A DNA stretch of 64,000 nucleotides, from NCBI RefSeq assembly GCF_050948175.1, contig NC_135201.1, positions 8,990,001 through 9,054,000 of the forward strand, written 5' to 3'. The position numbers were made by a program, and so were the translations under genes. Below the pieces are notes generated by a model that was not told the DNA's origin, did not search any database, and saw only the letters and a list, made by a program, of their open reading frames with translations. Every line of letters starts with the position of its first letter. Within the stretch, counting starts at the first letter, position 1. Source of the DNA: Xylocopa sonorina (lineage: Eukaryota; Arthropoda; Insecta; Hymenoptera; Apidae). This document shows, piece after piece, positions 1 through 12,877 of the stretch.

Positions 1-3000
1 CCTGTAATTCGTAGCACGCGATATGATACGTGACGCACCAGTTATTTCCCATGTGCGCGCGCGTACACTAACGAGTCGCAATTGTAATTATCTCGAGGCG
101 TGTCGAAAAATTGTTGTCGTCGAGTTTCTTTTAGGAAGTAAAAGGAGAGTCGAGGTATAAATACAGAGGCTCTGACGGGTCGACAGCACGGTTACGGCGA
201 TTTAAAATGAGTCTATTTAACGATGAAAGTCCTGCAAGAGAGAAAGAGAGAGAGAGAGAGGGGGGGAGGGGGGCAAATTCCAGCACGTAAAGAGAGGAGG
301 GATCCGTTGTAAATTTAGTGCGCTGATCTCATTCTATGGTGAATTCGTGGACGAAAATAGCGGAGCCGTGAATATGTTATTAAACTGCGTTTAGACCGAC
401 ATGCGCGCGTAATCAGTGACTAACAGTCGCGCACCGCGCAGCTTGAATTCGATTCAATAAGACGTTGGACACGTGCCGTCGTCGCTTATCGGCGTCGCGT
501 ATAAATCGATTCTTTTTTACGCGGCGACGATACGCGCGCGATATTCAACGCGGGTAATCGAAAACGAACAAAAGATATTAGCGACGAAGGTACAAAAATT
601 TCTGTATTGAATAGTTGTGAAAGTGTAGAGCGCGGTGAGAATGCAAACGTTCTCATTAAGCGCGCACCGGCCAGGTAATGTTGCAAGTAGTGGTGCTTTT
701 CATCGTGTACGTAGTCTGGTGCGTGACAAAGTTTCTTAAAGGCCGCCGTGGTGACTTAATCTTTCCGTGTACCTCAGCTGTAACGGACATTTACTTCTCG
801 ATTTCTCTCCGCCTGTAACATGGAGTTTTATGTACTCGAGGGCAATTATCGGCTCCTTTACCCTATATCACGCGACTCCGAATAAAACAACTATATATTC
901 GTATCGCGTCGAAAAGAATTTTATTGGTAAAAAAAGAAAAAAAAATTACGTTAGATTTCGCGCTGTTCGCGTTTCGTTCGTTGAAAGGTATTTAATAGAC
1001 GGCAACTATGATGCATTTTGACGCGGTGGAAACGTTTAACGGAAGAATCGCACGTAACGCGCTCATTCGTTCGCTGGTCGGTTCTGAAACTCGTTTCGAG
1101 CTGAGGCTAGTACCGGATTAAGTGCGCAGGTGGCGCTGCCACCAGCGACGCCAATCGAAATTTCGGGAGGACGATGACTTGACTGGGCTTTGCTCCCAGA
1201 AACTCTGATCTCGTTTCTCTGTCACTGACCTTCCGCCAGCCGTCCGTGGATGCGCAATGATCGTTGCACGCAATCTCTATGCTAATTAACGTGATAATAA
1301 AGGAGCTTAACCATTAAACGCATAGCTCGCGTTAAGATCTTCGACGTTTAATGCGATGCCGCTCGTTAAACTGGTTTACAGTTATTTCGTTTCCTTTCGC
1401 ATTACTTTCCTCTCGCATTGTACCGGCGATTACACGCGTACGTATACTCGGCTGAAAGCCACGGATTACACAGAACGGTGAAACAAGTAACACGCTCGAG
1501 ATATTGACGATCCCCGTGTCTCCCGGAGATCACCGAACCATATGACATCCTTAGAATGCAAAGCATCGTTCGCAATGGCAGAAATCCAAAGGAAGTCCAA
1601 AGTGTAAGCATTCGCATACCGGCTGGCTCTCTCTGCCGCTCTGTAGCTTTGCTCGATTTTATGAATTCCCTTAGGCACGCGCCTCCTACCATCGGCGGCG
1701 GTGTAAATGCTGCAGCCGTTGATGCCGCTCGTGCGCGTCACAGCCATTATGCCACAATAATTACTAATGCCTGCATTACGTCACGCTTGCATACGCGATA
1801 CGTACGCACTCAGGGAAATCCTGCGAACACGTTTGCGCGTCCGTTAATGTCGTGAGAGTTTTCCAAACTATTGACGACATCGAGACAGGCCATTATTTTT
1901 ATAGCCAATTTTAGAACCTGTAATGTCACTTTTTACAATCCCGTAATAGTATTTCCTTTTTTACTTACCTCGCATTCTTAATTAAACGACGCTTTTTAAG
2001 AGATATAATCGAATGACTGTATGAATGAAACGACGTTTGAAATATTTGCTTCTCCGTACTTCCGCTCGATACATTCGCCGTTAAATTGATTTACGTTAAT
2101 CAGAAATGGCGCTCGATTCGCTGGGTGAAGACTTTCGCAGGATATTTGTTAGGTTCAATCTCAGCTGTGTAGCCTTTCAATAGTAATTTCGTGGAATGAA
2201 TCTATGAGTAACTCTTGTGTCGTCATAGAGTGTAGTGACGGCAGGAAAATTGCCAAGGGCGGTGAATAACGCTGGAAAAGCGCTGCTCTCGAGATTAGAA
2301 TAATTGCGATCGAGAATAAGAGAACCAGATGAGCTTCTATGACGCATCCACGAGGACGCATGACTCAAAATAGATAATGATCGCGTCGGGAGGAATCCCG
2401 ATAGAGACATTTTCTCTGTTTACGGTCCTGATATAAAATCGAGAGATACGATACAGAATTAACAACCAGTCATACGTCTATAATTAAATACGTAAATAAA
2501 TTAGGCAACGTTACGATTCTTCTCACGATCGTACACATCGACTGGTCGAACCCACGAGGCTTCCTCTCCCTCTCTCTCTCTCTCTTGGGAATTCGAATAC
2601 AAACCGGTGGAATAATGCACCGTTCCGTATGCACTTGCACCTTCTAGCCGCAACGATTCAGGTCCCGAAAGTTCATAGGTCCGGCAAGTGCACGCCGATC
2701 TCTTTCCCTCCGCCGGTGTTATCACGGCTAAAGCACGGGCATGGCAACAGGGAGAGTGGCGCGTCTCCCAACCAGCTGGTGGAACGTGTGACGTCACGGT
2801 ACTACCTATACCGACACCACGGTTGTCCCTACCTTCCATCGATATACACTCGACTCTATCCCCACCGTTACCACCACGGCTTCCCCCTCTTCCCGTTGGC
2901 TGCTGCCGCCGCTGAAATACCCACACACATCAACGATCACTGGGCACGTATGCATATGTATGCGCATAACTATTGTGTGTGCAGCACGAGACACGTGTGT

Positions 3001-6000
3001 CAGGATCGTAACTCCCGTTGGGCGCATTTCCCATGAGAGGCTCATTGAATCTTCCTGTTATATTTATTGATAATCGTGCCACGCGAGAAGGGTAGTTAAG
3101 CCTCCTGTTAATATTCGCGCTAATATCTGTGCTAATAAGGATCGATCGATTCTGTTACGTTTGGATCTTCGCGATCGCTGGTTTTTGCCCAGCTTCGATC
3201 GAAATGGCATGGAAAGGGAACGGTTAAAGTGTCGAGCAGAGGGGTGCGCAAGCTTTGACGTTTAAAGTAGACACGGGAATAACTTGATAGGTATCGAAAC
3301 AAGAATATCGGAGACCTTGTTGATTGTGTTACATGTTCGGATGTCTTACTTCCGGTGTGCCCGTTGACATCATCGATAATATCGATTGGCATCGATGAAG
3401 AAGCGTAAACAAGAAATGTGTACGAGCGCAATGTGCATTTGCGACACGACCCTGATTCGTAGTAGGCGTGCAGAAGGGATACTGGTGGGAGTAGCCGAGT
3501 ATCGGCGACACGAGCCGTTTCGTCCCTACCCGCTTCGCCCACACCGAGATCCTCTGCTACACGAGTCCAGAAAAGTGGTAGGGCGACGGGACACGGTGGG
3601 GATAACATCTGCTCTTAGCGTGATTGCCGTGTATTGATGTGGCTTTATGGCGCGCGGCAGGCTGCAGGCAACAAAGTAACCTTACAGTCGTTAATGTTCC
3701 CGACTACGTGCAATTCGAGGCCACCGGAATATGTGTATTGCGCCGCGTACAACTCGACATGCTTCACCGCGTTCCAAGCGAGATTCACGAAATTACGATG
3801 GAGATTCGGCCGGCGAGCAGGAAATCCGCGAGGAAGGACCGTTCGAGGAATCAGGCTGGGTAGTTAGTTCGAGGCCAAAAGTCCGACAACCGTAGGGATA
3901 TCGCGAGATACCCAATTTTCCTAGCCCAGAAACGCGTTCGTAGATACGGCTAAGATTCCCGTAAGAATTCCGCACGTAGACGAGGCGTTTCCGTGTGCGA
4001 TGTCGCAATAGTCGTGCGTAATTGCCATCGTAATACCTTTTTATGCGTTACATAATAGTTCCAGAAAATCTGCGGTTATACAAATAACGCTCCATACGAT
4101 ATCGAACGTTGTGCAACCGATCGACGTTAATAGAAAAGCTATTGTCTGATTATTTTTCACCATCGGTAGAATACGATTACGTTTCCTTTCATTTAGCATA
4201 ACGTGCGAACGTCGTCAATGACACGGATGAAATTTTTTTCCTTTCTCCAAGTGTTAAATCTAAAAACGGACAAATTACGTAAATTAATATATTTATCCTG
4301 TCTGTCAATGAATACGCGATATCTATAGGTGTATGTACAACCTTGTAGGCGTAGTGTAGCGTAAGAGAAGTTGATCGATTAAAGGGAACTCCAGATATAA
4401 TAACTTTGCTTTCACAGTCGTCAACTTCAGTTAAATACGTGGCGCAAAATCGGAGATTCGGAGGAAAGTGAAGGGTGACGATTCTTTTCACCTGTTCCTG
4501 GCTTCCGTGTTACCAAAATGCTCGCAGACATTTCCGCGTGATCGTACACGCGTACGCACATCGAACAGGAAATTCGGCGAAATGTACCGTCCGATTTTTT
4601 TATCCGTTAAATTTTTCAACCTGTTGCATCGTACTCAGTGTCTCCCCCCTCTCTGGTTTATATATACCTCTGGGATAATACGGCGCAACGTGTTCTTGCA
4701 ATATTGAAAGTGAACGCGGTTTTTGTTGCGGTTGTGTTGAGGCTGTTCGAAAAAAAAAAAAAAAATACGAGCGGAAATACAAACTCTATCTAAAAATGGG
4801 AACAATTTAGTTCCTGGTGCATCGTCGAGGTCTTCTATTTTTTTTTTCCTTTCATATCTGATCGATATGGAAAAAGAGGGGAAAGATATTTGCTTAAAGT
4901 GGATTTCGTATAGCGCAATAAAGATAGAGGAAACCAAGGTGCTTTAATTGCTAATGAAACTTACGATTCATAAATTTAACAAACGCATCACTGGGTCGAT
5001 TTCAATTTACGTAAGAGTCGGCGTACTCCGTGTCGCACGTTATAGCACGTAGTATACGCGATGATCTGCCCCTCGCACTTTAGTTTCTATGTCTGTTAGC
5101 TGGAGTTAATTTTGCAATCATCGAAAGTATCGATATGCTTACTTTTCGAGTTCGTGTCGTCAGCGATTCTCTGATGTAGCTGGCGAGAAAGTGGGTCTTG
5201 TAGCAACAGTCTAATTGGCCGTTGTTTAAGAGACATACTTTCACGATGAATTATATGAATTCAAGGCATTCCATTCTGGTGATCCAGGGAAGATAATGAA
5301 CTTATCGAGGGGAATGTTTAAACATAGGAAAAATATAAATGGTGAATAGTTTGGGACTCTATCGGTAAATGTGAGAATTACTTACAAAGTAAAATGTTCC
5401 TTATTTTCTGGCAAATAAATCTTAGGCGTGTTACGTGTCCGGAAATTCCCCGTGATTTTGCATTACGTTTCTCGATACCAAGACGTTACGCGGAATCGTT
5501 ACGATGAGTCTCTCGATATTCTTATTAACGGCGGTCAATCCAAGAGACAAAGCTGTTCTACTATAATAAATGCCAACGATCTTTTTCTTGCGATGTGTTC
5601 GCTCATTGCGGCTGAGGGAGAAAGTCGTTCGAATGGTCACGGCCTATTTAACGATCGCCTCCTGCAATTTCAACGATGCTTTGTACAGTTTCAAACAGAT
5701 GAACGTTCCTAACAATCCTCTTTTTCTTTTTTAATAAATACTTGAATAATATTTCTATGCAAGTAATGCACAGTCTTAATGAGATAATCATTTTTAACGA
5801 GATAAGGATACATTCACGGTGAAGAACGAGTAGGAAAGTAACCGGGAAAAACAGAAAAGTTTTAACGGGTTCGAAGAAACAGTACCCCGCGTCCTTCAAG
5901 GAAACTAGCCGTAGAACTATCGTCATAGATCCTGAAAAAATCTTTGTCTTCCATGCGTGTTATCTTGAGAATCCATCTTCGCTCGCAAACAACATCGCAG

Positions 6001-6741
6001 CTACTAAGTACACACTGTTCAACTCGCAACTGCTACCAGAATCGCCAGCAAACTGTTCTCTCAGTTCCTAAAAAATTCAAACTGTTCTTCGTACGTTATT
6101 CCAATCGAATCCTAGCGTCGAAATTTCATTAAGCGTACGCTCAATTAGTGTATCTTACTTCCAGTGATTATACAATTAGACGACAAGTCGAAACCTTATC
6201 ATTTTCTGTCGCGTTATCAATTAAATGTGGGCTGATGCGCACGCGTTGAGATAAAGCGGAACAAGGTCCGATCAAAAGGACAACATCAATTGGAATGAAT
6301 TTTCAAGCAAAGCCGCAAGGTGGCGCGGCTGCAACGGCGGCTGGCGCTTCGAAAAAGGAAACTCGACCATTTTATTATTCCAACCGTTTAAAGGCATTTG
6401 CGTTCGCGCGATTAATTCTTACCAAAGTTTTCTTGCGCGTATACGCGTACGCGTGTGTCCCACGCGCGTCCATTCGTTCATTCTCACGCAGAGCATCGGT
6501 TAAACGACGTGTCCAATTAAAAAAATTCAAACGTTGCTAATAATCCACAGAGAAACATGTTCGTACGTAGATAGAATATTTGGTGGGCGATTTGTCGGTG
6601 TTCGCGCGGAGCGTGATCCGCGCATGCGCGAGCCGCGCGTAGTACACACGGCCAATTGTGACGTCACGCGATGTCCGATAACACTTTTGTTGTCGTCGCT
6701 CTGTCGTCGTGTGTATCCCACGATTACGCGTGACGCACAGT

Positions 6742-6747
6742 TCAGTC
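6742..6747 (+). promoter_or_regulatory. Candidate arthropod initiator (TCAGT) for the taranis-like transcript
   Basis: TTCAGTCTG matches the arthropod Inr, with the presumed +1 at the A at 6744. It sits in a CpG-rich block, and a splice donor (GTGAGT) follows at 6991, which would make a 5' untranslated exon of about 250 bases. There is no TATA box at -30 and no good DPE at +28. The link to the gene at 10119 rests only on position and strand. Confidence 0.2.
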
Positions 6748-9098
6748 TGAGACATCGAACGAGTCGCAGGCGAAATACGTGCGATCATTTTGGCGGACAT
6801 CGCGGAATTTTCTACGCGCAGCCAATTTTCTGCGAGATCGAAGCTACGCCGTTTGAACGTTTGTGATTGGTTAAGCAGAGTATCGGCCCCGCTGCTTGCT
6901 GAATCGGTTCTCCGCAAACCTGTCGCACGAGGGAACGTTGCAAAGTGTAGTGAGCGTGCGCACAACGTTACAATTTTGCGTAGCTCGAAAGTGAGTTCCA
7001 ACCGCTGACTTGCAAACTTGTTAAATCGTCCATCGCTTTCCCTTTTGCCGTTCTACCAGAGTGATTCGTTTGTTATTACAGTTGTTAGAAAACGTATCTT
7101 CGTATCCTACGATGTCCTTGTCGATCACAGTAGAGGAAGAATTTCATTCTCGTCCCAAATTTCATTTATCAAGTATTCAGTGAAAGCGCCGTGTGTTCGA
7201 TAATAATCAGAGGAAAGAAATGTTCGTTAACGTAGAAAAAGTTTCTGGCCGTGGCGCTACATGTGAAACGATAAAAAACGATATTAACGGATTATTAATT
7301 GTGTATTGTCACTGATTAATGGGTGAATAATAAAATTGAGTTGCGTCAGAGCCTGTTGCGGGAGTGGGAAAATACGCATCGAACGTGAGATACGTACATA
7401 TATACATTTCGTAATTTTTTTTTTTTTTTCCTTCGACGGAGAGAATAGAGAGAGGGGGGGAGCGCACGAGCGCTCTCGTTCACGTGAATCGCGTCGGCCT
7501 GTCGCGTGGAAAATAAAGCGAACGATGATAATCTCGACGATAACACGCGTAAACGAGTCGAAACGGGAGATAAGTATCGCGAGAGGTAAACGAGAAAGGA
7601 GTGTATTGTCAGTGTACACAGCTCGGCTCACCGTCCGCATTTATTTATATTCAACCGTGTAAAAATGCCTGGGTGATTTCTTTTTAGCCGCGCATTCCTT
7701 TCAAGGCCCCCGCACACATAGACAGAGAGCGGCCGCGAACGGCAAATGGTGACCCCAACCACCGACCGCGCGCTCTCTCCACTTTGAACGGTTCGATATG
7801 GAGTCGCTTGATGCCCAGTTCATTATTCACGCCATACCTTTATCCATTACCGATAGCGGTCGTTACCGAGACTTGTCACCAGAAGCGTAGCGACGATCCT
7901 TACAAAGTTGCGCGTCGATACTGCCAAACTCGGCGGGAGATACGGTACGCTTCTTCCTTTTCTTTCTTTCACGCGATTAAAATCGATGGAATCTGCAATC
8001 GAAAAGCGACCAGTGATCCATCGAATGCGTAAGTACAGTATTTTAGAGTGAGACGCGTTTAAATTGATCTAATTCCGGCCGAGGTCGAAGCTTCGTTTAA
8101 TTGCCAAACACTAAGCTACGTGTGATGTAAGATCAGATGTAACGGCATCGAAGTGACGCAGTTTTTCAAATGAAATCCCTCGTGAGAATTGGATGGGATC
8201 CAGTGAAATTAGGGGCTAGGAATTATCGCGGCTCTTCCGACATCCCGTCCGGTGGTATCTCGATTGAAATTTCCGATAATAGAAATCCTGAGCGACGTAG
8301 ACAGAATTTTAACCGGCCACGGTTTCGCCTGGCATTTTTTTCGGCCAGCGCATATTTTCGTCTGGCACAATTTAAGAAGAGGATAATCAAACGTATCCAA
8401 TTGGACTAATCTCGTTCCGCAATTTGATCCCGCTGCATCGCGCGAGTAATGTTGATACCATTGACAGTTAGGTTGTTTGAAATAACTGTACCGGATAAAA
8501 ATGACGAGGTAGCAGCGAGGAGGGAAGGTATAACGCGCGAGGGTATAATAAGCGTGTGTACGTGCTATACGTGCACGCGCTATATATACATAGAAGTAAA
8601 CTTATGGGCTGGAGAAGGGAGAGGACGGCGCGCACGAGTCAGCGACTCCAAAGCGAACTTTACAGGTTAGGTAACGTGTATCCATGGCGATTTTTTCCCC
8701 GCGGGGAAAGTTAGCTTAGGCGTACTTGGAGCGTAAAATCGTCTCTCCGTGTACCATCGTTCTCTGCTCTCCGCGGCGCTGTAATTAAGTCATTTTTTCG
8801 ATGATAATTTCGCGTTCATCCGTTCTGTACCTCTTCTTCTCTCGTCTATTAGGGACAGTACCAGCAGTTATCGAAAGAGCAGCTCCTCGACACCATAATA
8901 GAAAAGAACGTGGAAATAAATGCTCGATTCGTTTAAAAAATGACGGGCTGTTCAATCTGTTCACGTACCCACGATCGTTCCGTTGATCAATATTCAGTAG
9001 CGAAATAATAAAATCGTTTGGCGGCTAGGATCCTGTAATTCGCTCGTCGTGATTAACGCCGCGCGGCGGCCATTTTGTTGGCTCGCGAAAGTGCCGTA

Positions 9099-9108
9099 GG
9101 CGCCATCT
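9099..9108 (-). promoter_or_regulatory. CTCF-like core AGATGGCGCC
   Basis: On the minus strand the sequence reads CCGACAGATGGCGCC, close to the CTCF consensus CC-N3-AGRKGGCGC. A GGCGGCCATTTTGT block (YY1-like in reverse) lies about 30 bases to the left. This is a motif match only. Confidence 0.3.
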
Positions 9109-10118
9109 GTCGGCTAATTGGACAATTTATTTTCGTAATTATTTCCGTCCACGTGTGATTCGGGTAGTCATTCGCGGAAATTGTTTTAAGGGAGGCGCTC
9201 GCCTTCCTGCTAAACGTTAATTATTCCGTTCGGAAACGCGAATGTGACTCAGATTGTAGGTGGAATATGTAACTATTGGGTAATGAGGCCAGATGCACCG
9301 ATGCGCCTTGAGTGGATCGTTTTAGGCCTACAGATTTAGCCGCTACGTAGTTCCTTTAATCGACTATTTCGGTGAACAATGTAATTCACGTAATTTCCAT
9401 GGGTAACCCTGTATAACGCGATTCTCACATAACCGTTCGACTGGTCGATACAATCATCAGGTAGAGAAGATTAAAGTGAAAGAACTTGGAATGGGGCGTG
9501 CATAAAATTATGCCGAAAGTAGTATTAAATGTATCATGGTAAAGTTTTCATAAAACAGTCAATAATCGGAATACTTTAAATTTATACATTAAATTATGTC
9601 GCTTATTACTTTAGCTGCTAATTCTTTGGACTACAAGAAATGGAGTATCGCGGTAGATCAAGAAAAAGCACAGTGCAGCGTCGTTTATTTTAAATACTAT
9701 TAAAATAGCCCTATCTGTTTCCTAACGTCTTCCACACGGTGACTTCCTCCCTGGTATTCGATGCATTTTATATAACGCAGAAAAATGCCAGTACTTATCG
9801 CGTTATTGATGCACAACTGTACACGAAGACTTAAATACGTACTTGTATATCGCGAGGCTGTCCTGGTAGCAACCTTTTTTACCTTCGCTCGGTAATCGCA
9901 ATGCTAGATAGTAGAGATTTTCGTTTCTCGATTTAAAAACAGAGCAAATTACACAACGCGATAGAATAACACGTGTGACTAGAAAATTGCGAGTCATTGC
10001 TTTACAATTCTGATCGTCTATCTATACGCTTGTCCCTTGAAAATAAAAGATAGATATTGTGTGTGACTCAGACTGGTAACTAATAGTTTATGTCACTTTG
10101 TTCGTTTCAGACGCTAAA

Positions 10119-11416
10119 ATGAGATTGGAGGAAGACCTTGTGATCCGTAGGAGCAGACCAACGATGATTTCAGCGAAATACCGTGCGAGGGAGGAACGTC
10201 GGCGGTTGCTGAAAATCTCCGCCGGTAAATTGCGGAGGATCGAGGACCCGGAAGCCAGCTTGTGCAGATCGGTTCTCATAAACAACGCAGTCAGGCGGCT
10301 GCAACGCGAGAACCGGGACGAAAAAACGAGAAACTACGGGCTATCTGTGGTCACATATCTAAATGATTCCGCCAAAGAGAACAACGTTTCCAGCAACCTT
10401 ATCGTCGGAGTAACAGACGACGAAACGTCTTCGCGGAAAAGGTATGGAGAAATTTCCAATTATAAGAACACCTCCTTCGCCGTCGCGAAATAGCAAAATG
10501 TGTAATTAGACTGTTTCCAGTTCCTTTGCTTCCTCTTTCCAATTTAAATTATAACTCCTGTGGATAAGACCGCAAGATATTCGAAGAGAGTTTTAATGTA
10601 AGAGGAATTAAGCGTCCGGGAAGATCGATCGCACGGTAATGCATAGAGGAACACTCGTGCTTTTAACGTAAGGACAGCAGATCTTGTTCGAATCGTTCAT
10701 ATCCATCGCGCAACGGCTTCAGGAACGTTGTCCAATTCTCCTCGCGTAGTAGTCTGCTTATAAATTTTCTATTTCATCCGAATAACGTCGATTCTCTGAC
10801 AAACGATGTTTCCTCTCTTCGTAGATTGAGTGACGACACGAGAAACGAAGGGATCAATCCGAAACGGCAAAGGCACGACGAACTCGACCTCCAGGACGAC
10901 GTGTTCAGCGACTTCTACATCCTGCCGCCAACGCCACGGCTGCTCTCTCACATCGACGAGGTTCACGAACCCGAATCCCCGCACCATCATCATCTAGTGT
11001 ACCCCGAGGATCGCTTAGGCTCCGTAGACGTACGCTCGGCAACGACGATCATCAGCACGAGCACGGCGAACACGACCACGAGCAGCAGCAGCACCAGCAC
11101 GTCCGCGAGTAGTTGTTGCAACACCATCATGTTCCCTACGGTGTTGGACGACGCCAGCGGTCAGTTGAACGGTGTCGCCAAGTCCAGCGACGTTAGCATG
11201 ATGGAGGCCTCGGACGTAGTCGACCCGGACAGGATCTGCGACTTCGCGAGGTTCGCGGACTCCGCGAAGAGCCTCGAGGAACGTTTAGTCGAGTTACAGT
11301 CGTTGGACGAGCACTTCGACCTGGCGAAATTCGAGAGGAACAACAACCAGAGCTGCGGCAGGGCGTTCCACGATATCCAGACTTTCCACAGTCTGGTGCC
11401 CGGGCTGGAAACCTAG
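10119..11416 (+). CDS. tara: Taranis-like SERTA domain protein
   Basis: The coding exons are 10119-10441 and 10825-11416, giving 304 residues. The phase fits: two bases (AG) from exon 1 plus one base from exon 2 make an Arg codon. The SERTA signature is near residues 20-65, with ERRRLLKISAGKLRRIEDPE followed by a SVLINNAVRRLQRE-type helix. Exon 2 carries an acidic stretch, His and Ser/Thr-rich low complexity, and a C-terminal acidic segment (SLEERLVELQSLDEHFDLA) like the activation tails of SERTAD proteins. In Drosophila, taranis is a nuclear cofactor linking trithorax-type chromatin control, cyclin A/Cdk1 and sleep; that is family knowledge. The ATG at 10119 follows a splice acceptor at 10109-10110, so the 5' UTR is spliced and its other exons lie upstream. 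The protein is much shorter than fly Taranis. Confidence 0.8.
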
Positions 11417-12871
11417 AAGGGAGCCCTGTGCCTCGAGCACCTTCCTCTCGTCGTGTCTGGCCAGGCAGAGAAACGCGGCCAGGACGACGACGACGATGCG
11501 GATAGATGGCTTCGCGGCACACACGAGGAACCACGGCGAGGATGAACCTGAACTCCAGAGGGTGAACGCTCTGGGGAGTAGCGCCATCTACGGCTCTCCG
11601 GCTGGATGCAACGAGTATCGTCGACCGGGTTTTACGACCGATCAAAACAGAGTCTGTCCGATGCACGAGGAACCGCAGAGAACAAACTTTTTCTACTACC
11701 GAGGTTTACTTAGTATAAAGTAAAGCTTGTTTCCACGTTTCTTGTGATCCTCGGTCGTTTAGCTGGTGTCAACGATTGAAGACTGTGCGGGAGGATACAA
11801 CAAAAAAAAAACAAAAAAAAAAAAAAAAAGAAAAAAAAAATAATGGATTTTCACGAATCGAACGCGTTTTCATTTGGGTACAGGATTCGATGAGTGATCG
11901 TTGGCTAGAATCGTCAGGTACTTTCGTTGTATACGTAACGAACGATCCGTACCGTAAGACGTTGGGCTGTACGAACGTCTGGTACGACCGAGATGTACCG
12001 AAACGAGGATTACGTAATTATAATTTGTATATAGTCCAGTATGCTTTTTCAGAGCACGTTAACGATTATATTATAGAGAAATTTGTAGTGGAAATTACAC
12101 GGTGAGGAGAGAAAAACAGAGGAAAGGCGCCGAGAAGCATGGTGGTGAATGCCGATGGCAAGACGCGCGCGCGACTGTTGTGTATAAATGCCTTTAGAGT
12201 AGCTGTGAATCGATGTAAAAGTGATGCGCGATCGGAATCGAGTGATTTATCACTATCGCGCGATTATGCCACAATGGGCCTTCGACTTTTATTAACCGTA
12301 TTGTCGTTCCTTGTTTTAAATTATTACCCGCGATTCCCTCGTTAGCTACGAGGCGAGGAAGAACCGATTCTAGGCCTTTGAAGAGTCCCCTTCTGTTCAA
12401 GGTGTAATCTTTCTTTCACGAATCACGAACGAGAATGCAATTCGAAGGATGAAAAAAGGATGCTCCGTTAGTTGTAAAAAGCCTTTGTATCCGTTAAAAT
12501 TATTGTTCCTCCCTTTAGTTATTTTTTAATCTTCCTATTCGGAATGGTATTCGTTGAACGTGTGTGTGGTTTCTCGCGTGGCTTCTTTCTTTTTGTTTTC
12601 TTTTTTTTTTTTTTTTTTTTCTTGTTTTTGGTCAATGTTATTCTTCTTACTTCCAAGGACGAAGCTCGTTAGCTTGTACGGATTTGTAATGTTTCAAATT
12701 TTGTTACGACGAAATATGCGACTGTGCAATTTGTGTACAGGCTCCTGTGTATAATATATTGTTTTCCAAGGTACGTAATAAGTTCATCTCGCGATAAGGT
12801 GTACGTTAACATGGATTCTGTGGACGTTACGCGGTTGCAATAGTCTGTCCCTTCGTTCCGTTTAAGGGTAC

Positions 12872-12877
12872 AATAAA
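12872..12877 (+). terminator. Candidate polyadenylation signal of the taranis-like gene
   Basis: AATAAA lies about 1.46 kb past the taranis-like stop codon, on the coding strand. Other AATAAA motifs follow downstream, so it may not be the main site. Confidence 0.3.

Larger units (their letters stand above)
1..10118. other. Non-coding DNA upstream of the taranis-like gene
   Basis: I see no convincing coding exon here. The open frames are short, overlap on both strands and match no family I know. The DNA is CpG-rich and has small microsatellites, a GA run near 237-260 and a CT run at 2570-2585. A TATAAATA box lies at 156-163 without a clear initiator. Good splice-donor sequences occur at 6991 (GTGAGT) and 8029 (GTAAGT), so the stretch probably holds 5' untranslated exons and regulatory DNA of the gene at 10119, whose first coding exon is preceded by a splice acceptor. 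Without transcripts this cannot be settled. Confidence 0.5.

Noticed and set aside
2501..3608. Frames of 135-158 codons on both strands
   Set aside because: Overlapping on opposite strands, low complexity, no domain and no matching splice sites.
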